A stretch of DNA of 64,000 nt from Bryobacteraceae bacterium (GTDB taxonomy: Bacteria > Acidobacteriota > Terriglobia > Bryobacterales > Bryobacteraceae): NCBI GenBank assembly GCA_025928545.1, contig JAICJH010000019.1:34977-98976 (forward strand). The letters run 5' to 3'. The notes under the pieces were generated by a model, which did no database searches, was not told the origin of the DNA, and saw only the letters and a list, made by a program, of their open reading frames with translations. This document shows positions 43,632 through 51,872 of the stretch, one piece after another. Every line of letters starts with the position of its first letter. Within the stretch, counting starts at the first letter, position 1. Made by a program: the position numbers and the translations under genes.

Positions 43632-45143
43632 ATGCCTGGTTCGGCCGCCGCCCTGGGAATTCAACACGTCTTTATTCTGATGATGGAAAACCGCTCGTTC
43701 GATCACATGCTGGGCTACTCCGGCATTGCGGGGAACGATGCAGTGACGGGTCAGGCAACCCGGATGAACGGGCTTGCCGGAAACGAATCCAATTCGTATG
43801 GCGGCAGGAATTATACGGTGTCGCGTGGAGCGAATTACCGCATGCCGGCGGATCCTCATCATGAGTTTACGGATATTGTGCATCAGCTTTGCGGCCCTGG
43901 CACGGCGTATCCGCCCGGCGGTCAATATCCGGCGATCAATAACAGCGGCTATGTGGCTGCGTACGCGCCGAGCGCGGGCAGTGGTTCCCCTGGCGAGGTA
44001 ATGAATTGCTACGCCGCCGAGCAGTTGCCGGTGCTTAATGCCCTGGCGCGCGAATTCGTGCTCTGCGACAACTGGTACTGCTCCGTGCCAGGTCCGACGT
44101 GGCCGAACCGTATGTTTGTGCATGCGGGATCGTCGGGAGGTCTGGATCACAGCCCGAAGGTGGCGGAGATCGCGGATTGGGAGACTTTCCACGGTTTCGC
44201 GTTTCAGCACGGAAATATATACGATCGCCTGAGCGGCGCAGGTGTCAGCCGGTGTCTTTACGGAGGCGACGATTTCCCCATGGTCGCGGCACTGAAGGGC
44301 ATTGGGCTGGGGGATATCAGGCATTACAGCCAGCTGCGCGGCGATCTCGCGCAGCGTAATTATCCATATACCTACGTCTTCATTGAGCCGAGTTACGACG
44401 TGTTGCACGATTATAAGGCGGGAACGTCGCAGCATCCGCTGGGCGATGTAACCGCGGGGGAATGGCTGATCAAGGAGACGTATGAGTCTATACGCAACTC
44501 CGCGGTGTGGAACAACAGCATCCTGATTGTCACCTGGGACGAACATGGCGGTTTTTACGATCACGCAGTCCCGCCGCCCGCTCTCGCTCCGGGCGATACT
44601 GTTCCGAATTCGCAATACAACAACAACGGATTTACCTTTCAGCAATACGGCGCCCGCGTGCCTGCGATCGTTATTTCTCCGCGTATTCCCAGGAATCTGA
44701 TCGATCACCGGGTTTACGATCATTCCTGTATTCCGAAGCTGGCGGAATCGCTGTTTGGGCTTTACCATCTGACGGAACGCGATCGCAACGCAGCGGAACT
44801 CACCGCATTGCTGACGCTCGGTGTGCCGCGCGGCGATGCGCCAATCGCGCTTCCCGTCCCTGCGGATTCTTCACAGCCGGTTCCGCAATTCAACACTCCG
44901 CCGCCGGATGTCCCCACAGTCACGGTCACGCGTCCCGCGGATACGGCGAACGCCGGCAATCTGCCCGCTGTGGTGCATTCGGCAATGCAGCAGGATCTGC
45001 AGGCCTCTCCCGGCCAGCGGCCGGCTATTGTGGATCGAGTGAAGTCGATTCAGACACGGGCTCAGGCCGCGAGTTACATCAAACACGTGCAGGAGAAAGT
45101 GCGGCCGGCTCGCTTCGTCGCGGCGCGCCGGGCAGGAAAATAA
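43632..45143 (+). CDS. phosphoesterase-family protein (phospholipase C/acid phosphatase type)
   Basis: 503 residues from the ATG at 43632, preceded by CAGGAG at a good distance. The family motif HVFILMMENRSFDHMLGY opens the protein; further blocks are VLCDNWYCSVPGPTWPNRMF, YTYVFIEPSYD, VTWDEHGGFYDHAVPPP and RVPAIVISPRI, with DHSCIPKLAESLFGL near the end. These match PF04185-type phospholipase C/AcpA-like enzymes and hold the Asp/His metal ligands. No clear signal peptide is seen from this start, which is unusual; a Tat signal is absent. Likely releases phosphate from phospholipids or phosphoesters; clustered with ppk and the PhoR-like kinase. Confidence 0.9.
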   Translation: MPGSAAALGIQHVFILMMENRSFDHMLGYSGIAGNDAVTGQATRMNGLAGNESNSYGGRNYTVSRGANYRMPADPHHEFTDIVHQLCGPGTAYPPGGQYPAINNSGYVAAYAPSAGSGSPGEVMNCYAAEQLPVLNALAREFVLCDNWYCSVPGPTWPNRMFVHAGSSGGLDHSPKVAEIADWETFHGFAFQHGNIYDRLSGAGVSRCLYGGDDFPMVAALKGIGLGDIRHYSQLRGDLAQRNYPYTYVFIEPSYDVLHDYKAGTSQHPLGDVTAGEWLIKETYESIRNSAVWNNSILIVTWDEHGGFYDHAVPPPALAPGDTVPNSQYNNNGFTFQQYGARVPAIVISPRIPRNLIDHRVYDHSCIPKLAESLFGLYHLTERDRNAAELTALLTLGVPRGDAPIALPVPADSSQPVPQFNTPPPDVPTVTVTRPADTANAGNLPAVVHSAMQQDLQASPGQRPAIVDRVKSIQTRAQAASYIKHVQEKVRPARFVAARRAGK

Positions 45144-45182
45144 TCTGTCAACTGTTGTTCGCTACGCGGTATCCTGAGGCTC

Positions 45183-46025
45183 ATGGATTGGCTGCGAATT
45201 GAAAGCCGCGCGTCCGTGATCGCTTTCGTCGCTGCATTTCTGGCGGTTGCGGCATGGGAGTCGGCTCGCCCGCTGCGTCAGCTTACGTCTGCCGCGGGCT
45301 ACCGCTGGAGCCGGCACGCGATGTTCTACGTCGTTTCCATTGGCTGCGTCGGGTTGCTGATCAGAGTCAGCCCTGTCTTCGTGGCGTTGGCGGTCGCTCA
45401 CTCACATTCTGGACTGCTGAATCATGCCGTGATTCCGTACTGGCTGAAGGTTGTAATTGCTTTTTTGGCGCTGGATTTGTGCCACTACGGATCGCACCGT
45501 CTATGTCACGCCGTGGAAATATTCTGGCGCGTGCATCGAGTGCACCATTCCGATCGCGATTTCGATGTTTCCACCGCGATGCGGTTCCATCCCGTGGAAC
45601 TGGTGATCAGGCACTCGATTTATCTGGGGGCGATCGCGTTGCTGGCGCCGCCAGTCGCAGCCGCTCTAGCCTATGGGCTCTTAGTGGCGGTGGAGAATCT
45701 GTTCGTACACGCCAATCAATCGCTTCCACCCGCGGGCGAACGGATACTTCGCCGGATCATGGTTACGCCGGACCTGCACCGCATTCATCATTCGGAAGAA
45801 ATCGAGAATCAGAATCTGAATTTCGGCGAGGTGTTCCCATGGTGGGATCGCCTTTTCGGCACCTACGCGAGCCAGCCGGCTCACGGACCCGTCGATATCG
45901 TAGTCGGCCTCAGAGAATGCAGGGGTGTCGATACGCTTTCAGTTCCGCACCTGCTGGCCGCGCGGTTCCGGCCACTAACGAGCGCGACGTCTGCCGCGGA
46001 GAATCAGAACCGCGCCGCCGAGTAA
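45183..46025 (+). CDS. sterol-desaturase/fatty-acid-hydroxylase superfamily protein
   Basis: 280 residues, four or more membrane helices. The di-iron His boxes are complete: DLCHYGSHRLCHAV (HxxxH), FWRVHRVHHSDRDFD (HxxHH) and DLHRIHHSEEIENQN (HxxHH), with an extra His in FVHANQ. The family comprises hydroxylases and desaturases of lipids, sterols or carotenoids; the substrate is unknown here. The last 51 bases overlap the convergent 54-residue gene at 45975-46139. Confidence 0.92.
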   Translation: MDWLRIESRASVIAFVAAFLAVAAWESARPLRQLTSAAGYRWSRHAMFYVVSIGCVGLLIRVSPVFVALAVAHSHSGLLNHAVIPYWLKVVIAFLALDLCHYGSHRLCHAVEIFWRVHRVHHSDRDFDVSTAMRFHPVELVIRHSIYLGAIALLAPPVAAALAYGLLVAVENLFVHANQSLPPAGERILRRIMVTPDLHRIHHSEEIENQNLNFGEVFPWWDRLFGTYASQPAHGPVDIVVGLRECRGVDTLSVPHLLAARFRPLTSATSAAENQNRAAE

Positions 46026-46139
46026 AGCGACTGCGCCGGCTGCTGAACTTGCGTCAATCTCGGGAGATGAAACGGTGCCTCCGAATGCAACCGCGGTGCA
46101 ACCAAAAATTACCAATCCAACTGTGATAATACGGACCAT
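45975..46139 (-). CDS. 54-residue protein with PEID-type C-terminal sorting signal
   Basis: Too short for ordinary ORF calling. The ATG at 46139 is preceded on the minus strand by GAGGAGG seven bases upstream, a near-perfect ribosome-binding site. Residues 1-22 are a signal peptide (MVRIITVGLVIFGCTAVAFG). The rest is a tripartite tail: SSPEIDASS, a hydrophobic helix AGAVALLGGAVLIL and a basic end RGRRRAR. This is the layout of PEP-CTERM-like tails, with the PEID variant (VPEIDAxS) seen in Acidobacteria. The mature protein would be almost nothing but sorting signal. It overlaps the 3' end of the desaturase gene by 51 bases. Confidence 0.78.
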   Translation of the reverse strand: MVRIITVGLVIFGCTAVAFGGTVSSPEIDASSAAGAVALLGGAVLILRGRRRAR

Positions 46140-46253
46140 CTAAAATCCTCCTCAGGTCAAGGTATCATAATTTCCGAACAGCCCGATGACCGCCGTTTCA
46201 CCATATGTATGTTTCCTCACTTACCTGAACGGCATGGCTGTTGAGCGGCGCAA

Positions 46254-47750
46254 GTGAAACGTTTGCTGCTGCAGGCTACGGCGATTACTAAATCGTTTGC
46301 CGGCGTCCGGGCTTTGCGTGGCGTTTCGATGGAATTGCGCGCGGGCGAAGTCCATGCGCTCGTCGGGGAGAATGGCGCGGGCAAATCCACATTGATCAAA
46401 GTCATTACCGGGGCTGTCAGCGCGGATTCCGGTGAGTTGCGCGTCAGCGGCCAGGTGGTGCTCCACAACGATCCTGGAGTGGCGCGCTCCCTGGGAATCG
46501 CGGCGATTTATCAGCAGCCCGCATTATTTCCAGATCTCACGGTTGCGGAAAACATCGCGCTGACCCTGGAGGCAGCTGGCAATTGGCGCCGTGTGGACTG
46601 GGCTGCGCGCTACGAACGAGCCAGCGAATTGATCGTGCGCGCGGGCGCGACCATCGATCCCGATCGCAGGGTATCGACCCTCAGCATGCCCGAGCAGCAA
46701 ATTGTCGAGATTGCAAAGGCAATCGGCGCGGACGCAAACATCGTGATCATGGATGAGCCGACAGCCTCCCTGACCGAAACGGAAGTTTCTAGTTTGTTCC
46801 GGGTGATTGAAAGTCTCAAAACTCAGGGCGCCGGAATCATCTATATTTCGCACCGTCTTGAGGAGATTGCCGCTATTGCCGACCGGATCACGGTACTGCG
46901 CGACGGGGAATCTATCGGGACCCGGGAGGCGAGCGAAGTGGGCAGAGATCAGCTGATCGCCATGATGGTGGGCCGCGAAGTTTCCGCTGTGTATCCGAAA
47001 CGCGAAGTCCCGATCGGCGCCATCGCGATGGAGCTTCGCGGATTGGGAAGCCGCGCGGCCGGGATCTCCGACGTATCGCTGACCGTGCGCAAGGGAGAGA
47101 TTCTGGGGATCGCGGGCCTGGTTGGTTCGGGCCGAACGCAGTTGGCCGGGACCGTGTTTGGGCTGACTCCGGCGGATAGCGGTCAAATCATTCTGCATGG
47201 CGAGCGCGTGCGGATTGAATCTCCGGCGGATGCCATTGCTCACGGGATCGGTTATGTTCCGGAAGATCGCCGGCAGCACGGAGTGGTGCTCGAGTTTCCC
47301 ATCGCGGCGAATATTTCGCTGAGCTGTCTGGATTCGGTTTCGCGACATGGGTTGATTGAGCGGCGCGAAGAGCATCAACTGGCCAGTCGCTACGCGGAGC
47401 GGTTGCGCGTGAAGGCGTCCGGCGTTGAGGTGGAAGCCGGCACGCTTTCCGGCGGCAATCAGCAGAAGGTGGCTTTGTCCCGCTGGCTTGCGATCAATCC
47501 AGGAGTGCTGATTCTGGATGAACCGACTCAGGGTGTTGACGTGGGATCGAAATCGGAGATCCACGCCATCATGATGGATCTTGCGGCGGATGGCATGGCG
47601 GTCGTCATGATCTCTTCCGAACTGCCGGAAGTGCTCGGGATGAGCGACCGGATACTGGTGATGCGCAATGGCCGGAATGCGGGCGAACTGACTCGGGCGG
47701 AAGCGACACAGGAAAAACTTCTGGCGCTGGCACTGGGGCATGGCGAATGA
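46254..47750 (+). CDS. sugar ABC transporter ATP-binding protein (RbsA/RhaT type)
   Basis: 498 residues from a GTG at 46254, with two ABC domains. Domain one: Walker A GENGAGKSTL, signature LSMPEQQIVEIAKA, Walker B VIMDEPTASLT. Domain two: degenerate Walker A GLVGSGRTQL, signature LSGGNQQKVALSRWL, Walker B LILDEPTQGVDVG. This asymmetry is typical of the ribose/rhamnose/AI-2 importer ATPases. It energises the two permeases encoded next; stop and start overlap as ATGA. Confidence 0.93.
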   Translation: MKRLLLQATAITKSFAGVRALRGVSMELRAGEVHALVGENGAGKSTLIKVITGAVSADSGELRVSGQVVLHNDPGVARSLGIAAIYQQPALFPDLTVAENIALTLEAAGNWRRVDWAARYERASELIVRAGATIDPDRRVSTLSMPEQQIVEIAKAIGADANIVIMDEPTASLTETEVSSLFRVIESLKTQGAGIIYISHRLEEIAAIADRITVLRDGESIGTREASEVGRDQLIAMMVGREVSAVYPKREVPIGAIAMELRGLGSRAAGISDVSLTVRKGEILGIAGLVGSGRTQLAGTVFGLTPADSGQIILHGERVRIESPADAIAHGIGYVPEDRRQHGVVLEFPIAANISLSCLDSVSRHGLIERREEHQLASRYAERLRVKASGVEVEAGTLSGGNQQKVALSRWLAINPGVLILDEPTQGVDVGSKSEIHAIMMDLAADGMAVVMISSELPEVLGMSDRILVMRNGRNAGELTRAEATQEKLLALALGHGE

Positions 47751-48694
47751 GAAAACGGTACGCCAGGGAACTTTCGGTCGCTGTTTCGATACTCATCCTG
47801 GCAGTTGTTCTGGCCATTGTGACGCCCGGTTACTTCTCCGGTGAAAACCTTTCGGATTTGTTTTTGGCGAACATGCCGGTGCTGCTGATCGCTCTGGGGA
47901 TGAATATGGTCATCCTCACCGGACAGATCGATATTTCGGTGGGTTCTATTTTCGCCGTCTGCGGCATTGTTGCCGGAGTACTTTCGAAAGCGGGTATGCC
48001 GGTGTTGGCCGCGGCGGCGGGAGCGGTTGCGGCAGGGGTCGTAATGGGCGCAGTCAATGGTGCTCTCGTCGCATATGTGCGGATCCCCTCGATCGTGGTG
48101 ACGCTCGCAACAATGGTGGCCCTGCGCGACGGCCTGCGATGGGCGACACAGGGCGCGTGGGTCTCCGATCTTCCGCCGGATTTCCAGTGGCTGGGATTAT
48201 CCCAGGGATCCTATCCGATTCTCATCGCGGTCTCGGCCGTATTGTTCGTGGCGGCCATCGGCTGGGGCCTGCGCAACCTGGCCGCGGGCCGCACGGTTTA
48301 CGCCACCGGCTCGAACGCGGAAGCCGGCAGACTTGCCGGAATCGACACGAATATGGTGACGTTCTCGGTGTTTGCAATGACTGGCGCGCTCACCGGAATT
48401 GCGGCGGTGCTGAATTCCGTGCGGTTCAATCAGATTCCGAGCAACGCGGGCCTCGGGCTGGAGATGAAAGTAATCGCCGCTGTAGTGGTGGGCGGGACAT
48501 CGATCACGGGCGGTTCGGGCAGCACGGCGGGAACGGTACTGGGAGTGATTCTGATGGGTGCGATTGGCCCCGCCCTGACGTTCCTCGGCGTCAGTGCTTA
48601 CTGGGAGCGCGCATTGCAGGGTGCGATTATTCTCGCCGCAGTGGTCGTCGAACTGATTCGTGAGCGGGCGGAGAAACGGGTGTCGCATGCGTAA
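47747..48694 (+). CDS. sugar ABC transporter permease (RbsC/RhaP type)
   Basis: 315 residues, about ten membrane helices. Typical blocks: LLIALGMNMVILTGQIDISV, GSIFAV, AYVRIPSIVVTLATM, and AVVVGGTSITGGSGSTAGTV, the coupling-loop region of the BPD_transp_2 family. Its ATG overlaps the ATPase stop. The second permease gene starts eight bases before its end. Confidence 0.92.
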   Translation: MRKRYARELSVAVSILILAVVLAIVTPGYFSGENLSDLFLANMPVLLIALGMNMVILTGQIDISVGSIFAVCGIVAGVLSKAGMPVLAAAAGAVAAGVVMGAVNGALVAYVRIPSIVVTLATMVALRDGLRWATQGAWVSDLPPDFQWLGLSQGSYPILIAVSAVLFVAAIGWGLRNLAAGRTVYATGSNAEAGRLAGIDTNMVTFSVFAMTGALTGIAAVLNSVRFNQIPSNAGLGLEMKVIAAVVVGGTSITGGSGSTAGTVLGVILMGAIGPALTFLGVSAYWERALQGAIILAAVVVELIRERAEKRVSHA

Positions 48695-50744
48695 AGGCGG
48701 ATTCGCGCGTGCATTCCCCAACGGCGAATGGGTGCTGCTTGCCGCGCTGGCCGCACTGGTGGCAATATTCTCCGCCATAGCCCAAAACTTCTTCACGCAG
48801 GGCAATTTCTTCGAAGTGGTCCGGTTCAGCGTCGAGTTGGGCCTCCTCGCCATTGCACTGACGCCTGTGATTGTGACCGGCGGCATTGACCTCTCCGTCG
48901 GCTCCATGATGGGGCTTGCCGCTGTAGTGTTCGGAGCGGCTTCCCAGGATCTGCATCTGCCGATTGCCGTTGCGGTGCTGGCCGCGCTGGCGACCGGATG
49001 CGCTGGAGGCGCGCTCAATGCGGTGCTGATTTCGCGCCTGAAACTGCCGCCGCTGATCGTGACGCTCGGAACGTTCTCGATGTACAGGGGCATTGCGGAA
49101 GGAATCACGCACGGAGCCGTGAACTATACGGATTTCCCGCCTTCGTTTCTGTATCTGGGCCAGGGTTACTTGTGGGGCGTCATGCCGGTTCAGGTACCGA
49201 TCTTCGTCATCGCAGCCATCGCTTACGCCATCCTGCTGCATCGCTCCGCCATCGGACGCGGTCTCTACGCAATTGGTTTCGGAGCGGCGGGCGCGAGGTA
49301 CGCGGGCATCCCGGTCGCGAAGCGCGTGGGCCTGGTTTATTTGCTGTCGGGGCTCGTGTCCAGCCTGGCTGCGATTATTTATGTGGCGCATCTGGGGCAG
49401 GCGAAGTCGTCGGCTGGTATGGGTTATGAACTGGACGCGATCACTGCCGTGGTGCTCGGCGGCACCAGCGTATTCGGCGGGCGAGGTACGCTGTGGGGGA
49501 CGCTCTTCGGCCTGTTCTTTCTCTCGGTTCTCCAGAACGGCCTTCACCTTGCCGCTCTGCCTTCGGAACTGACGGGAGTCTTGACCGGAACCCTTCTGGT
49601 ACTGATAATCGGCTTTGACCGCTGGCGCTTGCGCAAACACGCTGCCCCCAGGATCGCAGCGAGTCCAAATGAACGAAACAATGAGGAGAATGACGACGTG
49701 AAAAACAGCCAGGTTGCGGTTCTGTGTGGAGCGGTACTTGCCGGGGCGCTGATTGTCGCCTCGACGAATGTCTGGCTGGTACGAACGCTGAACCCGCATG
49801 CGGGCGAATCCGCCACACCCGGCGCAACCGCCCCCTCCGCGCACAAGCCCGTGATTGCCGTGATGCCAAAGGCCAAAGGCGATCCTTATTTCGTGAGCGT
49901 ACGAAGCGGCGCGGAAGAGGCGGCAAAAGAGCTTGGCATCGAAATGATCTGGGACGGTCCCACCGGGCTCGACGCCGCCAAACAAAACGAACTCGTCGAG
50001 AACTGGATCACGCGTAAGGTGGATGCGATCGCAGTGGCCGTGGAAAATAAGGGCGGCATATCGACCGTGCTGAAGAAAGCTCGTGAAAAGGGCATCAAGG
50101 TTCTGACGTGGGACGCCGACGCCGAAAAGGATGCCCGGGACTTTCTGGTCAATCAGGCCACCTCGGAAGGTATCGCCAACACTCTGACGGATGCCGCGGC
50201 AAAAATTCTGGGCGGCAAGGGAGACTTCGCGATCATCACCGGCGCGCTGACGGCCACGAATCAAAACGAGTGGATTGCGTTCATCAAAAAGCGGCTGGCA
50301 AAATATCCTGGCCTGAATCTGATCACAATCCGTCCCAGCGACGACGATCGCGATAAAGCCTTCTCCGAAACCCAGACGCTGCTGAAGGTTTATCCGAACG
50401 TCAAGCTGATGATGGCCATCTCGGCTCCCGCCGTGCCAGGTTCCGCGGAAGCCGTGAAGCAGGCGGGGCGGAAGGATGTCGCGGTGATCGGCCTGTCATT
50501 GCCGAGCATCTGCAAGACGTATATCCACGACGGCGTCGTGCCGATGATTGCGCTGTGGAATACGCACGACCTTGGCTATCTCGCGGTAGTGGCCAGCGCG
50601 CAGGTTGTTTCAGGAAAGCTCGCGCCCGGCGCAACGTCAATGGATGGCGGGCGGCTCGGCAAAATCGAAGTTCGCGGGGATGAAATTATTCTGGGCGCGC
50701 CGCTGGTGATCGACAAAAAGAATGTCGATAGCCTGGATTTCTGA
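48687..50744 (+). CDS. in-frame fusion: sugar ABC permease + substrate-binding protein (RhaQ-RhaS type)
   Basis: 685 residues from the ATG at 48687. Residues 1-325 are a second BPD_transp_2 permease (VIVTGGIDLSVGSMMGLAAV, LPPLIVTLGTFSMYRGI, TAVVLGGTSVFGGRGTLWGT). Residues 326-337 are a hydrophilic linker (NERNNEENDD). From residue 338 a signal-like hydrophobic helix (VAVLCGAVLAGALIVAS) leads into a periplasmic binding protein: KGDPYFVSVRSGAEEAAKEL, DAIAVAVENKGG, ITGALTATNQNEWIAFIKK, VIGLSLPSICKTYIHDG and IALWNTHDLGYLAVVASAQV. These blocks match rhamnose/autoinducer-2 binding proteins (RhaS/LsrB). There is no stop between the halves. An internal start may also yield the binding protein alone. 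Confidence 0.82.
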   Translation: MRKGGFARAFPNGEWVLLAALAALVAIFSAIAQNFFTQGNFFEVVRFSVELGLLAIALTPVIVTGGIDLSVGSMMGLAAVVFGAASQDLHLPIAVAVLAALATGCAGGALNAVLISRLKLPPLIVTLGTFSMYRGIAEGITHGAVNYTDFPPSFLYLGQGYLWGVMPVQVPIFVIAAIAYAILLHRSAIGRGLYAIGFGAAGARYAGIPVAKRVGLVYLLSGLVSSLAAIIYVAHLGQAKSSAGMGYELDAITAVVLGGTSVFGGRGTLWGTLFGLFFLSVLQNGLHLAALPSELTGVLTGTLLVLIIGFDRWRLRKHAAPRIAASPNERNNEENDDVKNSQVAVLCGAVLAGALIVASTNVWLVRTLNPHAGESATPGATAPSAHKPVIAVMPKAKGDPYFVSVRSGAEEAAKELGIEMIWDGPTGLDAAKQNELVENWITRKVDAIAVAVENKGGISTVLKKAREKGIKVLTWDADAEKDARDFLVNQATSEGIANTLTDAAAKILGGKGDFAIITGALTATNQNEWIAFIKKRLAKYPGLNLITIRPSDDDRDKAFSETQTLLKVYPNVKLMMAISAPAVPGSAEAVKQAGRKDVAVIGLSLPSICKTYIHDGVVPMIALWNTHDLGYLAVVASAQVVSGKLAPGATSMDGGRLGKIEVRGDEIILGAPLVIDKKNVDSLDF
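49683..49700 (+). promoter_or_regulatory. internal ribosome-binding site and GTG for the binding-protein half
   Basis: GAGGAG at 49683-49688 is followed nine bases later by GTG at 49698, in frame with the fused ORF. Translation from here gives 348 residues beginning MKNSQVAVLCG, a normal signal-peptide start for the binding protein. So the cell could make both a fused and a free form. Confidence 0.65.
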
Positions 50745-50756
50745 GGAGTGCGGGGA

Positions 50757-50924
50757 ATGAAGAAACCCATCGCCGAAGTTGTCCCGCCCGCGGAATCGCC
50801 TAAACCCGCGAATTGGCTGGGGTGCATGGCGGGCACAGGTAAAATCACGGGCGATATCGTGGCGCCCGCATCCGACGAATCGGACTGGGACATCTTCTCG
50901 GAGTTGAAAGACGCACTTCCGTGA
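50757..50924 (+). CDS. 55-residue protein, possibly an antitoxin tail
   Basis: ATG at 50757, 12 bases after the transporter stop, with GAGGAG in the right area upstream. The C-terminal half (WLGCMAGTGKITGDIVAP, then SDESDWDIF) resembles C-termini of Phd/YefM-type antitoxins, from memory only. If so it lacks the N-terminal DNA-binding part. The gap to 51117 has no toxin gene; the frame continues open past the stop for about 35 codons without a recognised motif. It may instead be a small protein of the transporter operon. Confidence 0.4.
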   Translation: MKKPIAEVVPPAESPKPANWLGCMAGTGKITGDIVAPASDESDWDIFSELKDALP

Positions 50925-51041
50925 GTCCCTCTGACTCGGGATGTTGTAAAAGCTGTGCGGAATATCGCGCTGAGCCACCGGGCCGACGAAAATCTCGCTC
51001 GCGTTCATGATTCTTTTGTTGCAATGGGTAGTTGAGACACC

Positions 51042-51101
51042 CAGTGTTTGGCAAGGCTTTTTCTTGAGGACACTGCCAATGCATCCAAAACACTGTATAC
51101 T
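51042..51101 (+). promoter_or_regulatory. putative vapBC promoter and operator
   Basis: A -10 element TATACT (51096-51101) sits 17 bases after a weak -35 CTGCCA (51073-51078). Near-matching inverted arms CAGTGTTTGG (51042-51051) and CCAAAACACTG (51085-51095) flank the -35. The layout suits autorepression by the antitoxin encoded just downstream. Confidence 0.45.
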
Positions 51102-51117
51102 TGTAAAGAGACATTTC

Positions 51118-51414
51118 ATGAATGCAACCATAGTCGATCTCCGCTACCGCATGAAGCACGTGCTTCGCGCGATCGACAGGGGTGAAACGGTCACTGTGCT
51201 CTATCGCGGAAAAGAAAAAGCCGTACTGATGCCTGTCCCGTCGGCCCCGGACAGCGGCGCGCCGAAGACCGAGGATCAGTCGCTGTTTGGCCTTTGGAAA
51301 GATCGCGACGACATGAACGATCCGGCTTCCTACATTCGCAACTTACGCCTGCCCCGCCGGGTTCCCGCTCAACCCAGCGTCAAGAAGTTACGGCACACGC
51401 GAAAGCCGAAATGA
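51118..51414 (+). CDS. vapB: VapB-type (Phd/YefM-like) antitoxin
   Basis: 98 residues from the ATG at 51118. The N-terminal Phd/YefM-like DNA-binding fold reads ATIVDLRYRMKHVLRAIDRG, VTVLYRGKEKAVLMPV. The C-terminal toxin-wrapping tail reads SLFGLWKDRDDMNDPASYIR, a typical VapB tail. Its stop overlaps the toxin ATG (ATGA). Expected to bind and inhibit the VapC below and to repress the promoter upstream. Confidence 0.88.
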   Translation: MNATIVDLRYRMKHVLRAIDRGETVTVLYRGKEKAVLMPVPSAPDSGAPKTEDQSLFGLWKDRDDMNDPASYIRNLRLPRRVPAQPSVKKLRHTRKPK

Positions 51415-51788
51415 TATTCGATACAGATGTTCTGATCTGGGCGTCCCGTGGCAACGTAAACGCAGCCCGCGCGATCGACTCCGCGCCGGATCGCGCCCTC
51501 GCCATCGTCTCTTTTATGGAACTTCTTCAGGGCGCGCGATCCAGGCTGGAAGCCCGTCAGATTCAGCAGTCCCTCCGGCAGCTCCAATTTCGAATACTGC
51601 CCCTTTCTGAAGCTATCGGCGGCACGGCCGCGGCCCTCATCGAACAGCACGCGCTCGCCCACGGCATTCAAGTGGCCGACGCTCTGATCGCAGCCACGGC
51701 CATGGAGTTCGGTCGCCCCCTTTGCACAGGAAACTCCAAACACTTCCGTTCGATTCGCGGGCTGTCCTGCGTAGTTTTCCGCCCATAG
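51411..51788 (+). CDS. vapC: VapC-type PIN-domain RNase toxin
   Basis: 125 residues from the ATG at 51411; a longer frame starts inside the antitoxin gene and is not used. PIN active-site acids: Asp4 (FDTDVLIW), Glu37 (FMELLQGA) and Asp90 (QVADALIAATAMEFG), with TGNSKHFRSI supplying the fourth-position polar residue. VapC toxins cleave tRNA or rRNA. Unlike the two toxins near 25 kb this one is intact. Its 3' end is 72 bases before the next gene. Confidence 0.92.
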   Translation: MIFDTDVLIWASRGNVNAARAIDSAPDRALAIVSFMELLQGARSRLEARQIQQSLRQLQFRILPLSEAIGGTAAALIEQHALAHGIQVADALIAATAMEFGRPLCTGNSKHFRSIRGLSCVVFRP

Positions 51789-51872
51789 CACAAAACCCTT
51801 CGGAGAAACCCTCAATTACCTCCGCACACATGGGAGAGCGCGAGAATAACCATAGCCCGAATGGCCCATGGA

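Noticed and set aside
46524..47741. 405-codon open frame on the minus strand
   Set aside because: Antisense to the ABC ATPase gene; no motif.
48627..50264. 545-codon open frame on the minus strand
   Set aside because: Antisense to the permease/binding-protein fusion; composition typical of a shadow frame.
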